Positions 19,848-29,523 of a stretch of 64,000 nt of DNA are shown piece after piece. Numbering within the stretch: position 1 is the stretch's first letter; each line of letters begins with the position of its first letter. The notes beneath the pieces were generated by a model, which saw nothing but the letters and a program-made list of their open reading frames with translations, was not told the DNA's origin and did no database searches. Origin of the DNA: Saprospiraceae bacterium (GTDB lineage: Bacteria; Bacteroidota; Bacteroidia; Chitinophagales; Saprospiraceae). The stretch spans positions 2,170,501-2,234,500 of the forward strand of contig JADJRO010000001.1 of the NCBI GenBank assembly GCA_016712145.1. Reading direction: 5' to 3'. The translations under genes and the position numbers were made by a program.

Positions 19848-21212
19848 ATGAGTAAGCGGGCAATTTGGATAGTAATCGGCATTATGTCGCTGGCCTTGGT
19901 TGGAACAACTCTGGTTCAGTTGTATTGGATAAACTGGTCCGTACGACTTAAAGAAGAGCAATTTAACGAATCGATTATTGGTGCATTACACCGGATTGGT
20001 GTTCGACTTGAAAAACATGATCCAAGCATGAGTTTGTCCTCCAGTTTGTTTATTGAACAGTGGAATGAAAAACAAAAGCAAATTGAATTAATAGACCGTG
20101 AAATGCGGATTCAAAAATTTCCTTTAGAACGCCGGATTGATCCCATATTTCTTAAAAAAATCCTGATGCAGGAATTTCAGGAATTAAATCTGGATTTAGA
20201 TTATTCATTTGGGGTCATTGATAATGTCCGCAAAAAAATGATTATTCTCAATGGGAATTTTCAGGCAGACGTAGGTCCAAATAATATGGCATCCAGCCCG
20301 GGATTAAAACTTGAATCCCTGTTGCAAAATTCTGAATATGAAATTGGGCTTTTCCCAGGGATGACTGGAAATCCAGGGACATTAAAAGTAATTTTTCCAA
20401 CCAAGACCCGCTGGCTTTGGCGCTCTGTGTGGCCTTTACTGGTTTTAAGCCTTTTATTAAGTTTAATCATACTTGCTTGTTTTTCATATGTTATCTATAT
20501 CGTTTTCCGTCAAAAACAGTTATCGGATATCAAGACGGATTTTGTCAATAACATGACCCATGAATTTAAAACACCCATAGCAACGATCTCGTTAGCATCT
20601 GACTCGATTGTCAGCCCAATGGTAATCAATACACCGGATAAAATTCGCCGGTTTGCCGGGATCATCCGGCAAGAAAATCAGCGAATGCTCAGTCAGGTGG
20701 AGAAGGTGCTTCAGATGGCATTATTGGACAAGCATGATTTCAGGCTTAACCTTAAAGAAATAAATCTCCACGAGATCATTGACCAGGCCGTTTCAAATAT
20801 TAGTCTTCAGGTACAGCAACGGGATGGAATCATAACCAAAGATCTGACTGCTTTAAACGCTACCATTCTGGGGGATCCCCTCCACATGAGCAATATAATT
20901 TATAATTTACTGGACAATGCCAATAAATACTCACCGGACCAACCTGAAATTTCGGTTAAAACCAGAAATAATGGCAGTACCATAGAAATCCTCATAAATG
21001 ATAAAGGAATCGGCATGAGCCGGGATGTTCAAAAGATGATTTTTGAAAAATTTTACCGCGTCCCAACTGGTAACATACACAATGTCAAAGGGTTCGGATT
21101 AGGATTGAGTTATGTTAAAGCCATGACGCTGGAGCACAATGGACGGGTTGAAGTGGAGAGTGAACCAGGCAAAGGAAGCAGCTTTAAGCTCATTTTTCCG
21201 ATCAAGGCTTAA
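19848..21212 (+). CDS. Sensor histidine kinase
   Basis: 454 residues from the ATG at 19848 (MSKRAIWIVIGIMSLALVGT). TM1 is about residues 5-27, a sensor region of about 160 residues faces the periplasm, and TM2 is about 190-218 (SVWPLLVLSLLLSLIILACF). HisKA follows with the phospho-acceptor in NNMTHEFKTPIA (H238), then HATPase_c with the N box YNLLDNANKYSP, G1 NDKGIGMS and G2 GFGLGLSYVK. There is no HAMP domain. It is followed by the response regulator after 62 bases; the pair resembles RprX/RprY-type systems of Bacteroidetes. The signal is unknown. Confidence 0.93.
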   Translation: MSKRAIWIVIGIMSLALVGTTLVQLYWINWSVRLKEEQFNESIIGALHRIGVRLEKHDPSMSLSSSLFIEQWNEKQKQIELIDREMRIQKFPLERRIDPIFLKKILMQEFQELNLDLDYSFGVIDNVRKKMIILNGNFQADVGPNNMASSPGLKLESLLQNSEYEIGLFPGMTGNPGTLKVIFPTKTRWLWRSVWPLLVLSLLLSLIILACFSYVIYIVFRQKQLSDIKTDFVNNMTHEFKTPIATISLASDSIVSPMVINTPDKIRRFAGIIRQENQRMLSQVEKVLQMALLDKHDFRLNLKEINLHEIIDQAVSNISLQVQQRDGIITKDLTALNATILGDPLHMSNIIYNLLDNANKYSPDQPEISVKTRNNGSTIEILINDKGIGMSRDVQKMIFEKFYRVPTGNIHNVKGFGLGLSYVKAMTLEHNGRVEVESEPGKGSSFKLIFPIKA

Positions 21213-21274
21213 AAAATATTAACATTTGCAACGACATTCTTCGTATTTAATCGTTATTATATAAATTGTCTAAA

Positions 21275-22027
21275 ATGGTTGGTGCAACTACAGATACATC
21301 TTTGTCTACAAAAATCCTGCTTGTCGAGGACGATCGCAATTTTGGAGACGTGCTGCGATCTTACCTTGAAATGCATGGGTACGATGTGGATTTGGCTGTT
21401 GATGGAATTGATGGCTTTGAGCAATACCGAAGAGGAAATTATGATTTGTGTATTTTGGATGTCATGATGCCCCGAAAGGATGGTTTTTCTTTAGCCAAAG
21501 ACATTCGATCTAAAAGTTCCGAAGTACCCATTATCTTTTTGACTGCCAAGACTTTAAAAGAAGATGTTTTGGAAGGATTTCGGATAGGGGGAGATGATTA
21601 TGTAACCAAACCATTCAATTCTGAAGAGTTGCTGTATAGGGTTCAAGCCATACTCAAGCGCTCAATGAAAAAGTCCGATCCTGAAGATGATGCTAAAGAA
21701 TTCACCATTGGTATTTATTATTTTAATTTTCCCTTACGAATCCTTTATTTAAAGGAGAACAATGAAATTACTGAAAAAATCAAGCTTTCTCCAAAAGAAG
21801 CCCTTTTGTTAAAAATGTTTTGTCAGTACAGAAATCAAATTTTACCCCGTTCGGAGGCCCTCAGTAAAATTTGGGGAGAGGATAATTATTTTACAGCCCG
21901 GAGTATGGATGTATTTGTAACCAAACTCAGAAAATACCTGGCAAAAGATGAAAATATTGAAATCATGAACATCCATGGAAATGGATTCCGCATGATTATC
22001 CGCGGTGAAATCGGCTCCGAGCTTTAA
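21275..22027 (+). CDS. OmpR-family response regulator
   Basis: 250 residues. The receiver domain (about 12-125) has ILLVEDDRNFG, the phospho-acceptor Asp in LCILDVMMPRKDGF (D62), the Thr in PIIFLTAKT and the Lys in GGDDYVTKPF. The C-terminal winged helix (about 150-245) contains LSPKEALLLKMF, NYFTARSMDVFVTKLRKYL and IHGNGFRMI. I prefer the ATG at 21275 over a TTG three codons upstream. It is the partner of the kinase just before it. The CHASE2 gene starts 84 bases downstream on the same strand, so regulation of the protease cluster is possible. Confidence 0.95.
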   Translation: MVGATTDTSLSTKILLVEDDRNFGDVLRSYLEMHGYDVDLAVDGIDGFEQYRRGNYDLCILDVMMPRKDGFSLAKDIRSKSSEVPIIFLTAKTLKEDVLEGFRIGGDDYVTKPFNSEELLYRVQAILKRSMKKSDPEDDAKEFTIGIYYFNFPLRILYLKENNEITEKIKLSPKEALLLKMFCQYRNQILPRSEALSKIWGEDNYFTARSMDVFVTKLRKYLAKDENIEIMNIHGNGFRMIIRGEIGSEL

Positions 22028-22110
22028 CGAATCGTTCCATTCTGGCGGAATCCTCTAAGAACCCCTATAATTTCCTTTTGAATTAGACTGGAGTCTCTAT
22101 CTTTAATCCG

Positions 22111-23375
22111 GTGAAAGATCATTCTATACACGCCTTACTATACGCTTTTGGAGGTTCCCTGTTTTTGTTTTTACTCCATCATTTGCCTGTAAATCAGATT
22201 TTTATTGACCCTTTTAGTGAGGCCATAAAGAATCATGATATTATGGACATTGCGTTTTCCAAATTCAGAAACCACAATGATCCTGCCTTATTTGATCCAC
22301 GGATTGTAATCATTAATTCCAAAGTTACCAATCGGGAACAAATTGCTAACACCATAGATTATTTAAACAGAAATGAAGTCGCAGTCATTGGGGTCGATCT
22401 TCTCTTTGATACTGTTTATCACACAGCACAAGATACCTTGTTGCGAGAAGCATTGACGTCTGCCGAAAAGTTGGTTTTAGGGAATACGTTTTCTGAAACC
22501 CAAAATCATTTTGAAAGTGTGTCGGAGTTTCAATCTGATAGTTTCTTTTCAAAAGACAAACTCCAGGCTTATGTAAATTTAGGAACCAACGATGGGTATT
22601 CTGTAAGAGCTTTTGAACCCTATCATATAATAAATGGAATTGAAACGAAGTCATTTGCCATGCAGGTTGCTTCGATGTACAATCCTGATATAAACAAACT
22701 AACTCACCTTAAAGCACATACAAAGGAATGGATTAATTTTAAACGATTGCAGCCCGGAGTTCAAAACATGCGAGCTCCCTTTAATTCAAAACAAGCGGTG
22801 CATTATGTAATGCATCAAATGGATCGTTTCTTAGAAGACACCTCTCAATTTGATAACAATTATTTTAAAGACAAAATCGTATTGATTGGTTTTTGTGGAG
22901 AGAATGATAATTCGCTTTCAATGAATGACCGATATTTTACTCCATTAAACGAACAATATACCGGACGATCTCTTCCTGATATGCACGGCGTTGTGATCCA
23001 TGCTAATATCATATCCATGATTCTTGATCAGGATTTTATCATGGATATTCCTGGGAGTATTATTTTTATACTCTCTGTTTTAATTTTTTTATTAATTATT
23101 TCGTATTCAAAAAGATGTCGCCGAAAGATTATTTTCGATCCATTCCTTATATCCGGTTTATTCAAATTATAGAATTTTTTACCTTATTGGGGATTTGTCT
23201 AAGTTTACTTTTGTTTGCTAACATTAAACTTGGTTTTATATTTTTAACGACCACCATTATCATATCATATGAACTTTATGAATTATATGAACACAAATTA
23301 AAACAATACCCGGAAGCCTATCTTCAAATCATCCGAGATTGGTTCGAACGAAATTCTTTTACCAAAAAGGCTTAA
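22111..23375 (+). CDS. CHASE2-domain membrane protein, frame broken at an A run
   Basis: The first part starts at a GTG and encodes an N-terminal TM segment (ALLYAFGGSLFLFLLHHLP) and a CHASE2 sensor (DPRIVIINSKVTNREQIANT, AVIGVDLLFDTVYH, YFKDKIVLIGFCG, DMHGVVIHANIISMIL), then a second TM. The frame then runs out at 23172. At 23109-23113 there is a run of five A; adding one A joins the frame to an 86-codon stretch with two more TM helices (FFTLLGICLSLLLFA, LGFIFLTTTIIISYEL), giving the usual CHASE2 plus three-TM layout and about 421 residues. It has no kinase or cyclase output domain. CHASE2 senses extracytoplasmic signals. It heads the plus-strand operon of the protease cluster. Confidence 0.8.
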
Positions 23376-23460
23376 ACCGTTTGAAAACTTTTATCTTCGG
23401 CAACTGATAACCTAAACCTCAAAAGCCGTACCTCTAATAAACGATTAAATTGCCCCGAAT

Positions 23461-24393
23461 ATGGCTATAAACAAGTATTTCGTTCTAATTTGCTTTAGTT
23501 TGATCAGTCTTTCCATTGGTTTTAGCCAAGGAATTGCTGCTATACAAATAGAAGGGTCGGTCAAAATTTGCAAATCAAAAGAACCATCCAATAAAGCTAA
23601 AAATCTCCAATATGGCCCGGTTTACGATGATCAAAAAATCATTATATCCGGTAAAAATGCACGCGTTAAACTGGTAAAAAATTCAGGTGAAGTATGCGAA
23701 GTATTAGCACCGGGAACGCACTATATCAGCAGTCTGACATTTAGCAAACCTTCTGAAAATTCATTTTTAGGTCAGTTGGCTAATTACTTTATATCCTTTT
23801 TCGAATCGAATGAATCGTCTGAATCCAAAGAAAGTTATAAAAATTCAATTTATGCTATTTCCAGAGGTGAATTGGCAGCACCTGTTTTAGATTTTCCAAT
23901 GACAGGGAAATTGCCGTCTGATTTTAATTCAATGGAATTTTCATGGAGTCATTCCTGTGATAGCTGTTGGTATAATCTTACTATTTACGAATTTGATACT
24001 AAGGTGAAAGTATTTAGTATGTTGACTCTTAAAAAGCAATTTAAAGTGCAGCAATTTTTAAATTATGTTAAACCCGGTAAAAAATATTATTGGAAGGTAG
24101 AAATACCTGGCTCCAATTTAGAATATGAAGCCAAACGTTTTGAAATTTCCGATAAAAGTGACTATTACAATCAAATAAAATCAATTGACAATAAATTAAA
24201 ATCACAGCAACTTAGTTTACAATTAGTTCCGAAGACTTTATTTATCCAAGAAGAGCTTCTGCAACTGGATTTAGTAAATTATGCTGTATTATATGGAAAA
24301 GCCCAACAAATAAACAATCCAAATAATAAACAATTAAAGCAATTGACGGATGCGTTTTATTACAGCCAATTAAAAAATAATATTGGAAAGTAA
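23461..24393 (+). CDS. Secreted FecR-like protein A
   Basis: 310 residues with signal peptide (residues 1-22, ending SIGFS). Residues about 25-95 look like a FecR-type beta domain (IAAIQIEGSVKICK, DDQKIIISGKNARVKLVKNS, EVLAPGTHYI). The middle has an Ig/Fn3-like stretch with a Cys pair (MEFSWSHSCDSCWYNLTIYE, KPGKKYYWKVEIPG). The C-terminal 80 residues are helical, like a degenerate repeat hairpin. The same three-part plan is seen in the gene at 26156-27156, so the two are paralogues flanking the M48-type gene. It has no TM segment, so it does not look like a classic anti-sigma FecR; it should be periplasmic. Function unknown. Confidence 0.75.
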   Translation: MAINKYFVLICFSLISLSIGFSQGIAAIQIEGSVKICKSKEPSNKAKNLQYGPVYDDQKIIISGKNARVKLVKNSGEVCEVLAPGTHYISSLTFSKPSENSFLGQLANYFISFFESNESSESKESYKNSIYAISRGELAAPVLDFPMTGKLPSDFNSMEFSWSHSCDSCWYNLTIYEFDTKVKVFSMLTLKKQFKVQQFLNYVKPGKKYYWKVEIPGSNLEYEAKRFEISDKSDYYNQIKSIDNKLKSQQLSLQLVPKTLFIQEELLQLDLVNYAVLYGKAQQINNPNNKQLKQLTDAFYYSQLKNNIGK

Positions 24394-24448
24394 ATTAAAA
24401 TGTCTCTCAAATCAAGCAATGAATAACAAGCAAATTAATATAAACTAT

Positions 24449-26128
24449 ATGATCTCCAATTTAAAACTGCAGATCGTTTCCATACTAATTGGATTGTTAG
24501 TAGTCGTTGGGCTCCCATTTGGTAATGCACAAAACAGGAGCTTATCAACCATGCCTTTGTTACAAGCAGATAATTTTACAAGCAGCCAGGTCGAAAATTT
24601 AAATAATACACCCGCTTATGACAGATGTCTTAAAATATACAATCAACTGGTTGCAGCAAGAGGGGATTTTAGGTTTCCTGTGCCCAGCCTAGTGCTTCGC
24701 AGAGAAGTAAGTAAAGTTGCAAGCATTGATTACGATCGATTGGAAATTATTATTGAAGAAAAAGCATATCAAGCTTGTGAACCCTATGGAGATGCAGCTA
24801 TCGCATTTTTACTTGGGCATGAACTTACTCATTACTATGAAAAACATGCTTGGAGAAGGGGCTTTATATCTGAATTCAGCGACTTACAAATTGCCAAAGA
24901 CCTCAGTAAATTGCAAGATCAAATCGCTTATGAAACTGAAGCAGATTACCTCGGTGGATTTTTAGCTTATTCAGCAGGCTTTGGTTTGTTTAATAAAGGG
25001 GGTGAAGTAATCAAAAACTTATACTTAGCTTATCAAGTAAAGGATCCAATACCTGGATATCCAGCCTTACACGATCGGATGGAACTCAGTAAAAAAACAA
25101 ATCTGAAATTAAAACAATTGGTAGAACTATTTGATATGGCCAATTACCTTTCTGCGATCGGCATGTATGCTGAATCAAGAGAATATTATAAATACGTTTT
25201 AATGCAGTATCAAAGTCGTGAATTGTACAATAATCTCGGCATGTCTTGTTTTTTAGAAGCATTATCGTATTTCAAAAAAGAAGAATTGGTATTTCAATAT
25301 GCACTCCAACTTGATTTGGAATCTACAGCTTCAAGAGGAGATGATGATATTTTGAGCATTCGCACAAAATTATTAAAGCAAGGAATTCAATATTTCGATG
25401 CTGCAATAAGTATGGATCCGGAATATATTCCAGCCTATTTAAATAAAGCCAATGTCTATGCGATTCTTGGGGATTCAGTTCGGGCTAAATTTTATGCTGA
25501 ACAAGAAGCCCTGGTTTTGGCAATTAAGAAAGGAGATGCTAAAAGCATTGGAGACCTAAAAAATTTATTAGGAATTTTAAAATTGAAAGAAGGCGATCCT
25601 GTTAAAGCCGAACTTCTTTGGAATGAATCAATTGCTTTAGGGGGTGTTTGTGCAACTAACAATTTATTTTTACTAAAAAATGGCAAAGCTAAATCAATCA
25701 ATAAACCCATTGAAAGTCAAATACCCGAAACAATTCAAGGAATGAGTCTGGATGCTATTGCAGAAAATTTTGAATTTGACCGATCATCTATGGTTTATTT
25801 GGATGGAGGCAATCGCTATTGTCACCAATTTACGGAAACGGATTCTTCGATGCATTCTCACTACTTTTTTAATAAATGTACTAAAGATATTAATGGTACC
25901 TATCAGTACATACTATTTAACAAATGCAATGAATCTTATACTGGATCCAGTGGATTAGGAATTAAAATTGGAAGTAAAATTGAGGATGTACTATTAAAAT
26001 ATGGTAAGCCCTTGAATGAAATTGGAACCAGTTCTGGTTTACTACTTATATATCCATCCATTTTATTTATTACTGACCGGGATCAAAATGTAGTATCCTG
26101 GATTAATTACGCAACGTATCTAAAATAA
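24449..26128 (+). CDS. M48-type metalloprotease with TPR-like repeats
   Basis: 559 residues from the ATG at 24449, which opens a good signal peptide (MISNLKLQIVSILIGLLVVV ending GNAQ); the ATG at 24419 is an alternative. The zinc motif HELTH (H124, E125, H128) sits in AIAFLLGHELTHYYEKHAW, and the third ligand lies in YETEADYLGGFLAY, the M48 ExxxD/EAD pattern. A helical TPR-like array follows (about 215-400; ELYNNLGMSCFLEAL, AYLNKANVYAILGD). The C-terminal 130 residues form an unknown beta-rich domain with GLGIKIGSKIEDVLLKYGKP. No TM segment, so it is a periplasmic or secreted protease. A paralogue lies at 29524-31131 in the facing operon. Confidence 0.82.
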   Translation: MISNLKLQIVSILIGLLVVVGLPFGNAQNRSLSTMPLLQADNFTSSQVENLNNTPAYDRCLKIYNQLVAARGDFRFPVPSLVLRREVSKVASIDYDRLEIIIEEKAYQACEPYGDAAIAFLLGHELTHYYEKHAWRRGFISEFSDLQIAKDLSKLQDQIAYETEADYLGGFLAYSAGFGLFNKGGEVIKNLYLAYQVKDPIPGYPALHDRMELSKKTNLKLKQLVELFDMANYLSAIGMYAESREYYKYVLMQYQSRELYNNLGMSCFLEALSYFKKEELVFQYALQLDLESTASRGDDDILSIRTKLLKQGIQYFDAAISMDPEYIPAYLNKANVYAILGDSVRAKFYAEQEALVLAIKKGDAKSIGDLKNLLGILKLKEGDPVKAELLWNESIALGGVCATNNLFLLKNGKAKSINKPIESQIPETIQGMSLDAIAENFEFDRSSMVYLDGGNRYCHQFTETDSSMHSHYFFNKCTKDINGTYQYILFNKCNESYTGSSGLGIKIGSKIEDVLLKYGKPLNEIGTSSGLLLIYPSILFITDRDQNVVSWINYATYLK

Positions 26129-26155
26129 ATTATTATACTTTTAAATCATTACAAA

Positions 26156-27156
26156 ATGAAAAAAATTCTTCTTATTTTTCTTGGAATGTTTGCACTTAAT
26201 TGCTTCATTTCAGCACAAGATGATAGCCCTGTAATTGTTGTTGCTTCAGAAGGTTCTGTAAAATACATTCCTTCCGATGGATCTAAACCTATTAAAGTGC
26301 AAGCTGGCACCATTGTAAAATCCAGTGGCAGCTTAAAAGTAAAAGACGGATCTAATGTGGTGTTATTGTCAAAAGGTATTTTTAAAACTGTAAAAAGTGA
26401 AGGTACCACAACCCTTTCAACCGCTTTTCAAAAACCAAAAGCTGAAAGTGCTTTAAGCTTTGATCCGGACTTTGCAGATTACATTCAATCTTCAGCTGCT
26501 TTAATTGCAAGTAAACAAGGAGCGGATGGTTGGGTATTGGGTAAATCCATCAATGGAGATGGCTGGTTGGCTGTTGACCCTTTACGCTCGCTGTGGACCC
26601 ACTGCGCAGCAAAGATGGTTGGGGAGATAAAAAACCTCTATTAGAAAACACATTGCCATTTGGTAAACTTAGAGAAACGACCATTCCGTGCGCTTGTGCA
26701 GCTATTCCTGAAGGAAAAACCTGTACGGTTGAAATTTTAGATGGGGATCAAGTTGTGCAAACTACTGAGTGTTGCCAAAACGGTCAATGTACTGTTGACT
26801 TGAAAAAATTAAAATTAAAGAAAAATTTCCGTTATGCCTGGAGGCAAAAACTTGGCACTGGAGACAATGCATTGACCCAATCCGTAAATTTTATTGTATT
26901 GGCAAATGAAGATTATATGAACATTTTGAAACGCGTAAGAACTTCGAAAGTATATGCAAGCGGAAATCCATCTGTTAAAGGCATGATGGAAGCAGCAGCC
27001 TTCGAACAAGCTCAATTATTTACCGAAGCTGAAAACACGTACAATCGCTTGTTGGATGAAAATCCAAAAGATAAAATGTTGCAAATAAACAAATCTGCAT
27101 TGCTTGTTCGAGTTGGAAATGAAGCTAAAGCAATGACCGTTATGGGTAAAAAATAA
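26156..27156 (+). CDS. Secreted FecR-like protein B, frame broken by a 20-bp duplication
   Basis: One gene in two frames. The first part has a signal peptide (MKKILLIFLGMFALNCFISA) and a FecR-like domain (VIVVASEGSVKYIPSDGSKP, AGTIVKSSGSLKVKDGSNVV). At 26570-26610 the peptide AVDPLRS is encoded twice, 20 bases apart, with different codons; the 20-base offset shifts the frame. Without one copy the protein reads on as DGWGDKKPLLENTLPFGKL, a Cys-rich Ig-like part (CACAAIPEGKTCTVEIL, TECCQNGQCTVDL) and a helical C-terminus (AAAFEQAQLFTEAENTYNRL), about 326 residues. It shares its layout with the gene at 23461. It ends 13 bases from the stop of the convergent caspase gene. Confidence 0.75.
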
Positions 27157-27169
27157 AGCTCCTTTAATT

Positions 27170-29458
27170 TCAATTCATTTCAAAAAAACGTTTCATTAAT
27201 TCCTTAAAGGAACGTTTTTTTGAAATTTTAGTAAAGGCCTGGTCGTTAAGAATTGAATCCAGATCCTTGTACCCATTTTCTAAAGCCATGTTTAAATAAT
27301 GAAGGCATTCCTTCTTGTTATTTTGCATGGCTTTTGATTTTGATAACAAATAATAGGTATTTGCATTTTTATTTTGGAGGGAATCGAGTTTATAAAGATG
27401 CATATCCGCTTTAGTAAATAATTGAATACTCAAATAAAACTTAGCAAGTTCTTCAAGTGCAAATTCAGAATTTGGGTTGTGCTCAAGTGCTTTGTTATAA
27501 AACAGTTCAGCTTCTTCAATTTTTTTAAGATTAAATTTAATTTCCCCTAAATTGATTAAATTATAAATATAAGTAGAATCCCTTTTGTGATATTGCAAAG
27601 CCATTTTTTCAGCCTCCGCATAATTTCCTTCGGTTGCATACATGAAAGCCAATTTGAAATAAGCATCTTTATATTCAGAATCTGCTTCCAAACAATTAAT
27701 AAAAAAAGATTTAGCTTTCTGATTTTCCTTTTTTACCTGATACACATAGCCCAAATTATAATAGGATAACGCGAATCCACTGTCTAATTGGATGGCTTTT
27801 ATTCCACAAGCTTCTGCTTTATCTAATTCATCCAATTCGACATAGGTTCCACATAAATTAGCCCAAGGCAGCGGCCAGGTTGGAGTCATTTTAACGACTT
27901 TTTCAAACTGTTCGACAGCTTCCTTGTATTTTGATAAGCGGCGATACAAAATTCCGATTTCATTGAAAGCAAAGGGAGCATTGGATTCCAGAGTCAGGCA
28001 AGCTTCCTGTTGCAACAAGGCTTGCTGAATCAATGCCTTGTTGCCTGTACGTTCAGATTGCAAACGCAAGTTGAGCCCTTCAAAATAATGTTGTCTGGCG
28101 CTTATCGTTGTAAAATAAAAATGTTTCTCCCCTAATAATTCAGCCGATTTTGTTAAATATTCAGGATAGCGCTCATAACGTATATCGTAAGACCATCTCT
28201 TGCGAAGTTCTACCGGGTCTGCCTTTAAATAATCATTAATTGCTTGTTGGGCATCATCTTGAAGGGCCGCTGCAAGATTTCGCTGCATAAGACCTTTAAA
28301 TGCCATCATCTCAGGTTTATCTTTCAATTGCAGGAAATAATACCAGGCGCTGTTGTTTTCAGGATACAATAAACGATGCTCTCTTAATGCCATATTAAAA
28401 CCTTGATACCAATGTTGAATCAATGTATCCGAACTGTATTCTAAAAAATCCAATATCCCTCTGTCGCTGCTTTGTTCCAATCCATTTTTTTGAATTTCAG
28501 ATTTAAGTTCTGCGAGAATTTTAGGATCCACTTTGGCAATTAAGTTGGTTTTGTTCCCAACTGTAATTGGAAATTGGCTGTGTGGGGCAACGGCTGCAGG
28601 TACTTCGTCATCCAGGTAGCGTTCAATTTCCTGCACACTGACATATCCATCTTTATTGCGATCTGCTAAACCTTCAATTCCGTGTAGGAAATAATATGAA
28701 AAAACGCCTCGACCTCCACCCCAGGATTTTCCTTCCAATGAAAATTCATTTTCCTGACATGAAAGTATTTTATTTTCATTGGCATACTGCTTTGCCAGAT
28801 TGGCTGCGGTAGCTCGAGGGCCGCCCTCTGTACTTCCTGCAAGTTTACCGGCACGACATGCATCCGTAATTACCAGCACTTTAGTTTTATTGGTTGTTGA
28901 AAGCGTTGCAATGATATCCTGCAAATTTTGTAAGGCAAACGTACCTCCAGCCATATACACTCTTGCTGGAGCGTCATAACAAAGTAAAAAACCCGGCTGG
29001 TTCATTGTGGTGGTTTCAACATCCCCGTGTCCGGAAAAATAAATGATGGCAACATCTCCTTCTTTACTTTCATCCATCAACCAAAACAAATTGCTAATAA
29101 CATTTCCGGCTGTTGCTTTTTCATTTAAAAGCAATACCACATTTGCCGAATCTATTTTTAAACCGGATCGGTGCAATAAATAATTATAAAACGCTTCAGC
29201 ATCCTTATGAGCAAAACTTAAATCCGGAATTTTAGAATTTTGATAATCTGAAATCCCCACAATAACTGCCCTAAAGGTCCCTGTATCTTTTTTTGTAATA
29301 TTTGCTAAAGGTTTTACTCCTTTAATTTGAGGTTGTGCCCACATGCTAAGACTTGAAAAAATCAATAGTGAAAGCAACACCGTGCGACGATGAAAACTGG
29401 ATGCCTTATGAAATAGACAAGATCGTTTAATATTACCCCCTGAAAAAAAGTCTTCCAT
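27170..29458 (-). CDS. Exported caspase-like (C14) protease with EF-hand and TPRs
   Basis: 762 residues. An N-terminal extension precedes a hydrophobic signal (TVLLSLLIFSSLSMWAQ, about 26-42). The caspase fold spans about 60-315: RAVIVGISDYQNSKIPDL, catalytic His in YFSGHGD (H144), catalytic Cys in ITDACRAGK (C201). An EF-hand-like calcium loop, DRNKDGYVSVQEI (266-278), lies inside the domain. The rest is a TPR superhelix (about 440-750; for example EAVEQFEKVVKMTPTWPLPW, SYYNLGYVYQVKKENQKAKS). Caspase-like proteases cleave after a basic or acidic residue; calcium dependence is inferred from the EF-hand and from metacaspases. It is the last gene of the minus-strand operon. Export to the periplasm is unusual for a suicide-type protease. 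Confidence 0.87.
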   Translation of the reverse strand: MEDFFSGGNIKRSCLFHKASSFHRRTVLLSLLIFSSLSMWAQPQIKGVKPLANITKKDTGTFRAVIVGISDYQNSKIPDLSFAHKDAEAFYNYLLHRSGLKIDSANVVLLLNEKATAGNVISNLFWLMDESKEGDVAIIYFSGHGDVETTTMNQPGFLLCYDAPARVYMAGGTFALQNLQDIIATLSTTNKTKVLVITDACRAGKLAGSTEGGPRATAANLAKQYANENKILSCQENEFSLEGKSWGGGRGVFSYYFLHGIEGLADRNKDGYVSVQEIERYLDDEVPAAVAPHSQFPITVGNKTNLIAKVDPKILAELKSEIQKNGLEQSSDRGILDFLEYSSDTLIQHWYQGFNMALREHRLLYPENNSAWYYFLQLKDKPEMMAFKGLMQRNLAAALQDDAQQAINDYLKADPVELRKRWSYDIRYERYPEYLTKSAELLGEKHFYFTTISARQHYFEGLNLRLQSERTGNKALIQQALLQQEACLTLESNAPFAFNEIGILYRRLSKYKEAVEQFEKVVKMTPTWPLPWANLCGTYVELDELDKAEACGIKAIQLDSGFALSYYNLGYVYQVKKENQKAKSFFINCLEADSEYKDAYFKLAFMYATEGNYAEAEKMALQYHKRDSTYIYNLINLGEIKFNLKKIEEAELFYNKALEHNPNSEFALEELAKFYLSIQLFTKADMHLYKLDSLQNKNANTYYLLSKSKAMQNNKKECLHYLNMALENGYKDLDSILNDQAFTKISKKRSFKELMKRFFEMN

Positions 29459-29523
29459 TCAGCCTGAGTTGATTTTTAGTCCTTGAAGATACAAACTAAA
29501 ACTAATAAAAGGCCAAAAATAAA

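Noticed and set aside
23115..23375. Independent 86-residue membrane protein
   Set aside because: It overlaps the CHASE2 frame, and one extra A joins the two into the usual CHASE2 plus three-TM layout.
25492..25710. Minus-strand frames inside the M48 gene
   Set aside because: They are shadows of the plus-strand protease gene and show no domain.
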